Positions 34,211 to 39,168 of a DNA stretch of 39,168 nucleotides are shown one piece after another. The notes beneath the pieces are model-generated. The model did not search any database, was not told where the DNA came from, and was given only the letters and a program-made list of their open reading frames with translations. How positions within the stretch are numbered: the stretch's first letter is position 1; the number at the start of each line of letters is the position of its first letter. The position numbers were made by a program, and so were the translations under genes. The stretch is from Pirellulales bacterium. Its GTDB lineage: Bacteria; Planctomycetota; Planctomycetia; Pirellulales; Thermoguttaceae. Location of the stretch: positions 1-39,168 of the forward strand of contig JABWBD010000019.1 in the NCBI GenBank assembly GCA_013360685.1. Direction: 5' to 3'.

Positions 34211-37200
34211 ATGAACCGTTCGATCGTCCATGCGTTGGCTTTGCTTCTCGGTTCGTTTCTCCTGCCCGGACATGCGCCGGCAGCCGACGACCGCATCCTC
34301 TACGCTCCCGACGTGGTCGGCGTCGGGCGGATGTTCATGGTCGCGCTGAAAGTCCCCGCCGACGCCCCCGACATCCAGGTGACGGCGCCCGAGACGGTCG
34401 CCATGTTCGATCACACTCCGGCCCCGGCCTCGACCGAAACCCGCAAGTTCTATTTCCGGTCCTTGAAGCCGGCGCCGAAGGCCGAGATCCGTTTCGCGCA
34501 TCCCGCGGGCGAGATCGTCGTGCCCGTGGAGATCTGGTCGTTTGACGACTTGCGAGCGCCGCGCGAGCTCAAGGGCGTGCGGCTTCCCCGCCGCTGGCCG
34601 CTGGGGGAACGACTCCCCGAGTTGAAACCGTCGCAGATCTTTCCGACAGGTGCGGAAGCCAAGACGCCGAAGGCGAAATCCGGCGGCGGCTGGCTCGACG
34701 TCTCCGACGACGCCATCTGGGCCATGCAGCCCGACAGCACCATTCCCCGCTGGCATTGGACCAATATCCAGCACGGCTGCCCGGTCCACGGCAAGGAGAT
34801 CTACCGCGAGCGCGCGTATTATCCCTGGGACATGGACGGATCGTTTCCCTGGCGATGGAAGATCCGCTGCCCGGTCGGCAACGAGGAATATCCGTCGAAC
34901 GGCTTCGCGGCGGGCGACATGACCCGCGGCGAGTTTCCCGACGACGGCATCGGCGGAGCCTGTCTTCACAACGGCGAGAAATACGGGTTCATCGCGGAAC
35001 TGAGCCAGTTCTACTGCCGCCGGATGATGACCGTCGCGCCGGGCTGCGCGGTGGCCTACGTCGGCACGGGCGACCGTCGCTACGCCCATAAAGCCCTCGT
35101 CGCCCTTTGCCGCCTGGCCGAGGAATACGCCTACCTGGCCACCATGACGCAGCATCGCCACCGCAACAGCGTCAGCCAGGTCGAGCGGTTCGGGCAGGGA
35201 CTGTTCTCCGAAGGGCCGTTCCTGCGATCGAGCGGGTTTACGACCTATTCGATCGAGCAGCCGGGCCAGTTGGTTAGCCACGCCGAAGCCTACGATCGGA
35301 TTTTCCCGGTGATCGGGGAGGACCAGGACATCATTCCTTTCCTGCAAAAAAAAGGCTTCGACGTCAACACCCACGAAGACGTCCGCCGCTTTGTCGAAGA
35401 GAACCTGTTCGCGGTCTGGATGCAGGGAGTCATGGATGGGGCCCTGGCCACGAATGAACCGGGCGAGCAGGAAGCGATCGTGCGGGCGGCGATCGTGCTG
35501 AACTACGCGCGAGGGACCGACTTTACCGACTGGCTCTACGACGGCGAGGGCCGCATGCGCGTGTTTGTCCCCAACGACTACTTCCGCGACGGTGCCCCCT
35601 ACGAATCGACGGGCGGCTACAACTCCGCGCACGTGATCCACATGACGCCGATCGTCGAAGGCATCCAGCGGCTCCGGCAGTCCCGGCCCGACGTCTACAC
35701 GGAAGCGAGATACCCGGCGCTGAACAAGATCCGCCGCTACCGCCATATCTTCGACTTCTGCATGGATACGGTGACGATCGACCGAATTTATCCTTATATC
35801 GGCGACGGCGGCAGCGTTCCTGCCTATTCGAAGCAATCCAAGATCGCTTGGCACAGCGCCGACGCGGCGGCGTTCGAGCATGCGTACCGGATGTTCCGTG
35901 ATCCGAAGTTCGCCTGGGCCCTGGTCCATACGCCCGGCTGGAGCCCTTCGGCCGATTTCCCGTTCACCAAGGAAGATCTCCAGCGCGAGGCCGCCCAATG
36001 GCCCGACGACTGGAACGACCGCAGTTCTCTCCATGACGGCTACGGCATCGGCATTCTCCGCGGCGGCAAAGGCGACGACAAGCGGGCCCTGTGGATGATG
36101 TACGGCCGGGCACGGGGCCACACCCAGGACGACATCCTGGACATCGGCCTCCAAGGTTTCCAGGGAGTGCTCTTGTGCCACATGGGCTATCCGCGGAACT
36201 GGAACTATTGGGAGCATTCCTGGACCAGCCACAACGTCGCGCGCCAGATACCCTTCACAACGATGACCGCACGGCCGCAATTGTTTGCCGAAGCCGGCCC
36301 GGTACGCGTGCTGGAGGCTCGTGCGCAGGCCATGTCCGATGGCGTGGACGGCGGGCAAGGCTACGAATTGCCGCCGAACGACTGGCAGCGGCGGCTCGTG
36401 GCGCTGGTCGATATCGCGCCGGACCGCTTCTATTGCCTCGATTTCTATCGCGTCTCGGGCGGTACCGACCACTGGTGGGCTTTCCATGCCCAGGAGGGCG
36501 ATTTCACGACCGGCGGGATCACGCTCTCCAAACAGCAAGGCGGCACCCTGGCCGGCCCCGATGTGCCTTACGGCGATCCCAAGTGGCTCAAGCAGAACGG
36601 CTGCGGCCAGAGCGTTTACGGTTTCAGCGGGCCGATGTTCGGTTTCGCCCACCTCTACAACGTCGAGCGAGGCAAACCGTCCGGCCCCTGGTGGGCCGAC
36701 TGGAAGCTGAAGACGGGCGAAGGGCTCCACCTCAGGCTCACCGTGCCCAGCGCCGACGGAGCGGAAGTAAACATCTGCGACGGCCGCTCGCCCGCCGGCG
36801 GACCCTACGAAATGAAGTGGATCATGCTCCACAACAAGGCCGAGGCGCCGACCAGGACCCAGGTAGTCAGCCTGATCGAGCCACACTTCGGAACTCCGGC
36901 CGTTTTGGCCGTTCGCCCGCTGGAACTCTCGGAGGCCGACGAGCAGGGCTTCGCCGCGCGAGGGTGCGAGGTCCAGTTGGCCGACCGAAAGGACACTGCA
37001 CTCTTCTCGGCCGATCCGACCGTGACCCGCACCGCCGAGGGCGGAATCCAGTTTGCCGGCCGGTTCGGCTTCTATCGCGAGAAAGACGGTGTTCCCGAGG
37101 CAATTTCGCTCGTCGGTGGAACGCGTCTGGCCAAGGGACGCTTCGGCATTGCGCTGGACAGCCCCGAGTACTGCGGCAAGATCGTCCGGGTGGACCGCGC

Positions 37201-37747
37201 CGGCGACTCAATCACCGTGGAGCCGGCGCCGCCGGTCCTTGCGGCAATGGTCGGCGCCGAGATCTTCATTACCAACCCGGACCGCAGGATCGCCTACAAG
37301 GTATTGGAAGCCAAATCGGTTGCCGGCGGCGCTGAACTCCGTTTGAACTGGGACTCGCGGATCGGCATCGGCCGTTCCACCGGGGCGGCGGACCATCGCA
37401 TCCAGACGAATACCCCCTTCACCCTTCAGCGATTTCGCTACTATCACGGTGCGCGCGTGACCAACGCGGACCGCACGGCGGAATACCGCATCCTGGAGGC
37501 GAGGGGCAAGCAGGCGGTGGTCCTCGACGCGAAGCTCCATCCGGAGGCGAAGGCGGACAAGCTCGCGCAGGCGTTTCCCAAGGATTCGTGGTTCGAGATC
37601 TACGACTATGGTGTCGGCGATGAGGTGGTCTGGCCGTACACGGCCTGTGTAACGCTCGACCAGCCGGGGCAGTACCGCGTATCCTCGCCGGTTCCCGTGA
37701 AAACGGAGTTGCCGGAGGGGAGCCGGACGACGGCGGCGGGCGGGTGA
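34211..37747 (+). CDS. Secreted heparinase II/III-like polysaccharide lyase, very large
   Basis: 1178 residues with a signal peptide (MNRSIVHALALLLGSFLLPG, cut near APAADD). Residues about 70-600 include toroid-like helical sequence (WTNIQHGCPVHG, YAHKALVALCRLAEEYAYLA, DRIYPYIGDGGSVP); YGIGILRGG and GRARGHTQDDILDIGL begin the beta-sandwich, where heparinase II/III relatives have GHGHxDxLS-type sequence. The C-terminal 300 residues form further beta-rich modules. Expected role: lysis or binding of acidic, possibly sulfated polysaccharides outside the cytosol. The catalytic Tyr/His were not pinned down. Known heparinase-fold lyases are mostly 600-800 residues, so this one carries extra domains. 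The start at 34211 is chosen for the signal peptide. Confidence 0.78.
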   Translation: MNRSIVHALALLLGSFLLPGHAPAADDRILYAPDVVGVGRMFMVALKVPADAPDIQVTAPETVAMFDHTPAPASTETRKFYFRSLKPAPKAEIRFAHPAGEIVVPVEIWSFDDLRAPRELKGVRLPRRWPLGERLPELKPSQIFPTGAEAKTPKAKSGGGWLDVSDDAIWAMQPDSTIPRWHWTNIQHGCPVHGKEIYRERAYYPWDMDGSFPWRWKIRCPVGNEEYPSNGFAAGDMTRGEFPDDGIGGACLHNGEKYGFIAELSQFYCRRMMTVAPGCAVAYVGTGDRRYAHKALVALCRLAEEYAYLATMTQHRHRNSVSQVERFGQGLFSEGPFLRSSGFTTYSIEQPGQLVSHAEAYDRIFPVIGEDQDIIPFLQKKGFDVNTHEDVRRFVEENLFAVWMQGVMDGALATNEPGEQEAIVRAAIVLNYARGTDFTDWLYDGEGRMRVFVPNDYFRDGAPYESTGGYNSAHVIHMTPIVEGIQRLRQSRPDVYTEARYPALNKIRRYRHIFDFCMDTVTIDRIYPYIGDGGSVPAYSKQSKIAWHSADAAAFEHAYRMFRDPKFAWALVHTPGWSPSADFPFTKEDLQREAAQWPDDWNDRSSLHDGYGIGILRGGKGDDKRALWMMYGRARGHTQDDILDIGLQGFQGVLLCHMGYPRNWNYWEHSWTSHNVARQIPFTTMTARPQLFAEAGPVRVLEARAQAMSDGVDGGQGYELPPNDWQRRLVALVDIAPDRFYCLDFYRVSGGTDHWWAFHAQEGDFTTGGITLSKQQGGTLAGPDVPYGDPKWLKQNGCGQSVYGFSGPMFGFAHLYNVERGKPSGPWWADWKLKTGEGLHLRLTVPSADGAEVNICDGRSPAGGPYEMKWIMLHNKAEAPTRTQVVSLIEPHFGTPAVLAVRPLELSEADEQGFAARGCEVQLADRKDTALFSADPTVTRTAEGGIQFAGRFGFYREKDGVPEAISLVGGTRLAKGRFGIALDSPEYCGKIVRVDRAGDSITVEPAPPVLAAMVGAEIFITNPDRRIAYKVLEAKSVAGGAELRLNWDSRIGIGRSTGAADHRIQTNTPFTLQRFRYYHGARVTNADRTAEYRILEARGKQAVVLDAKLHPEAKADKLAQAFPKDSWFEIYDYGVGDEVVWPYTACVTLDQPGQYRVSSPVPVKTELPEGSRTTAAGG

Positions 37748-38244
37748 TCCGATGGCATGGCCGGTTGGTTCGCGCGGAGCGGAGGTGTTGCCGACCAGGA
37801 CGCGATCACGGAGTCGACGGCGGCGAGGGAGCGAACCGGCTCGCTTTCGCCGCGCTGCTTGCGCGTATCGAGGTCGGTTGGGCGGTGAAGTCTGCCAATA
37901 TCCCATCATCCCTGCGGCTCGCTGAGGTGAGGGCGTATGCAGGTCACTCTCTCGTAGCTTCTCGACTGCCTGTTCAGAGATGGCCGGGTTCGCGCTTCCA
38001 GGCCGGCTGCGATTTCCGAGACGGAGCTTCGTAAAGCCGACCAGGTGCTCTCAGTTCTTGAACGCAAGTATCGGCAGGACCTTCCGGCCACACCACCGCA
38101 GGTTTGCCTGCCTGGAGATCCTGTCCAATGAAAATGCGACTCTGGAACGCCGTCGATCGCCGCTTCCGTAAGTCGGATATCAATGGTGCCATCGCACGGT
38201 CGGGATGCAATCGGCCAAATCCTGGACGGGCTGGAGAAGTGTCC
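37748..38244. other. 497-bp region without a recognisable gene
   Basis: No coding pattern, hairpin with T-run or clear repeat is seen. It lies between the lyase gene and an oxidoreductase fragment and probably consists of decayed sequence. Confidence 0.5.
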
Positions 38245-38466
38245 AATCACCCACGGCTTGCGCATCGCTCGCTCGAGCATTCCGTTGACCTCCTCGTCGG
38301 TGCTCTGTTCGGCGACCGGGTCCCAGGTGAACTTGCGCTTGAGGACCTGGGCGATGTTCCCCAGGATGCACAGGCCGGCTGTGCTGTGGCCAACTTCCAC
38401 CGGTTCGATCGGTTCTTGCCGGCTCTTCACGGCGTCGAGGAGAAACTTTACGAAATGCTTGGGCTG
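38245..38466 (-). pseudogene. C-terminal fragment of a Gfo/Idh/MocA oxidoreductase
   Basis: Reads HFVKFLLDAVKSRQEPIEPV, EVGHSTAGLCILGNIAQVLK, RKFTWDP and VNGMLERAMRKPW on the minus strand. This is the standard C-terminal end of planctomycete Gfo/Idh/MocA proteins (HFxxFxDxVKSRxxPIxPVExGHR, LGNIAxxLxRKxxWDP, ANxxLxRPMRxPW). The rest of the gene, including the NAD-binding domain, is absent, and flanking sequence is unrelated. Not functional. Confidence 0.75.
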
Positions 38467-38570
38467 CCGGGCGGGACGCGCGATGCAACAACTCGCATCA
38501 GGTCCCGCCCGGCGTTTGGAGCTGCCAGGACTTGCGATTGAAGTCTGCTGTTTCAATTGTCAAAGAGCGG

Positions 38571-38587
38571 GCTCCTCGATGAGGAGC
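38571..38587. repeat. Short perfect hairpin
   Basis: GCTCCTC-GAT-GAGGAGC, a 7-bp stem with a 3-base loop and no T-run on either strand. A 7-bp repeat GTCATTG-GTCACTG-GTCATTT follows at 38605-38625, resembling the one at 33724-33744. Confidence 0.6.
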
Positions 38588-38714
38588 AACACAGAGCGTG
38601 TTTTGTCATTGGTCACTGGTCATTTGCAGGGGGAGTGTTTGATGACCAGCGCGGCATGGTTGGACATCTCATGGCGGTCGTTTCTGTCTGGCTGGACTCC
38701 TTTCGTATTGGTTT

Positions 38715-39168
38715 TCATACCGGCAGACGGTTGCCGAGGCCGTCGTCGTGCGATCCGGCGAGGAGCTCTTCGGCTAAGCGGACGGCCATTTCCAAGGCAT
38801 CGGGACCGTCGTCGTGATCACCGATCGGAAATTCCTGGAGCTGATGGACCAGGAGCCGGGTCGAGGGGCAGTCGGACTTCATCCGAATACGCCGCGCGGC
38901 CAGGAGCGGACCGAGGCGACGGATGCGGACGCGTTTGTTGGCGCTGTTGTCGATCAGCCAGGGATTCACGCCGAGGAGACCCTGACGGCGGAACTCCGCG
39001 ACGAACTCGCGCCCGAGGAGTTCTTGGAACTGATTGGCTTCGACGCCGAAGGCGTGGGGACGGAACTGACGATAGTGCTCCACTCCGTCGGCGATGATCT
39101 GGGGAGTGGGGCGGCGGGCCAGGTCGGCTTGGACGTAGAGGATGCCCTGGCGATCGATGGCGAGGCGG
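38715..39168 (-). CDS. Phage-type terminase large subunit, C-terminal part (partial)
   Basis: The frame is open to the right window edge, so the 5' end lies outside. The translation from the edge begins RLAIDRQGILYVQADL; then GVEANQFQELLGREFV, NSANKRVRIRRLGPLLAARR and GDHDDGPDALEMAVRLAEEL, the pattern at the end of terminase large-subunit nuclease domains, where the DDGPDAL aspartates are metal ligands. It cuts and packages phage DNA. No portal or capsid gene is visible in the window; these would lie either beyond the edge or be absent, as in a defective prophage or a stand-alone terminase-like gene. Confidence 0.75.
   Translation of the reverse strand, partial: RLAIDRQGILYVQADLARRPTPQIIADGVEHYRQFRPHAFGVEANQFQELLGREFVAEFRRQGLLGVNPWLIDNSANKRVRIRRLGPLLAARRIRMKSDCPSTRLLVHQLQEFPIGDHDDGPDALEMAVRLAEELLAGSHDDGLGNRLPV

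Noticed and set aside
34148-36886. 912-codon minus-strand frame
   Set aside because: Shadow of the heparinase-like gene, with His/Asp/Val-rich composition typical of GC-rich antisense.

Overview
This GC-rich, gene-dense window looks like a planctomycete chromosome (Pirellulales-like). That is an inference from gene content: secreted right-handed beta-helix proteins, a heparinase II/III-like lyase, an FHA-GAF-phosphatase, a solitary Skp/OmpH homologue, an RHS gene, a Gfo/Idh/MocA fragment, and many short palindromic intergenic repeats. No rRNA, tRNA or CRISPR array was recognised.

Layout. 1-3540 is an accessory, partly decayed region. It holds 32-bp tandem repeats, the 3' end of an RHS gene with a Cys-rich tip and a small two-helix membrane protein behind it, two broken copies of an unidentified gene that share a 93-bp near-identical block, and a RelB/ParD-like + ParE-like toxin-antitoxin pair with a good promoter. 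3543-10306 is a compact seven-gene plus-strand cassette: AMP-forming ligase, acyl carrier protein, PLP decarboxylase, sulfotransferase, SGNH/DltD-like membrane-anchored transferase, a 46-residue one-helix microprotein ending in FRYAGF, and an MBOAT. 10315-17722 is minus strand: M28 peptidase, SNF2 helicase, HD phosphohydrolase, secreted beta-helix protein, with a repeat-rich 820-bp gap. 18164-21700 holds a second beta-helix protein whose C-terminal LamG-like part is cut off by an in-frame TGA, then a gutted group II intron and other debris. 21706-28469 has a primase-helicase-like protein with eroded active sites, peptide deformylase, a cobalamin-binding-type radical SAM protein, a Skp-like protein and an SDR epimerase. 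28480-33579 is a minus-strand operon (FHA-phosphatase, TIM-barrel GH-like protein, beta-helix protein). 34211-37747 encodes a very large heparinase-like lyase. The right edge has a Gfo/Idh/MocA fragment and the C-terminal part of a phage-type terminase large subunit.

How genes work together. The main finding is the 3543-10306 cassette. Its ligase, carrier protein, SGNH protein, microprotein and MBOAT correspond one for one to DltA, DltC, DltD, DltX and DltB of the D-alanyl-teichoic acid pathway. The microprotein ends in an FxYxxF-type C-terminal hexapeptide, the acyl-shuttle motif whose tyrosine carries the acyl group in Dlt systems. Two additions are unusual: a type III-fold PLP decarboxylase and a sulfotransferase. 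I infer a pathway in which an amino acid is activated, loaded on the carrier protein, possibly decarboxylated there (as BtrK does in butirosin synthesis), passed across the membrane by the MBOAT to the microprotein tyrosine, and placed on an extracytoplasmic, perhaps sulfated, polymer by the SGNH protein. The remaining secreted proteins (beta-helix, GH-like, heparinase-like) suggest a genome rich in acidic-polysaccharide processing, but the sequence does not link them to the cassette.
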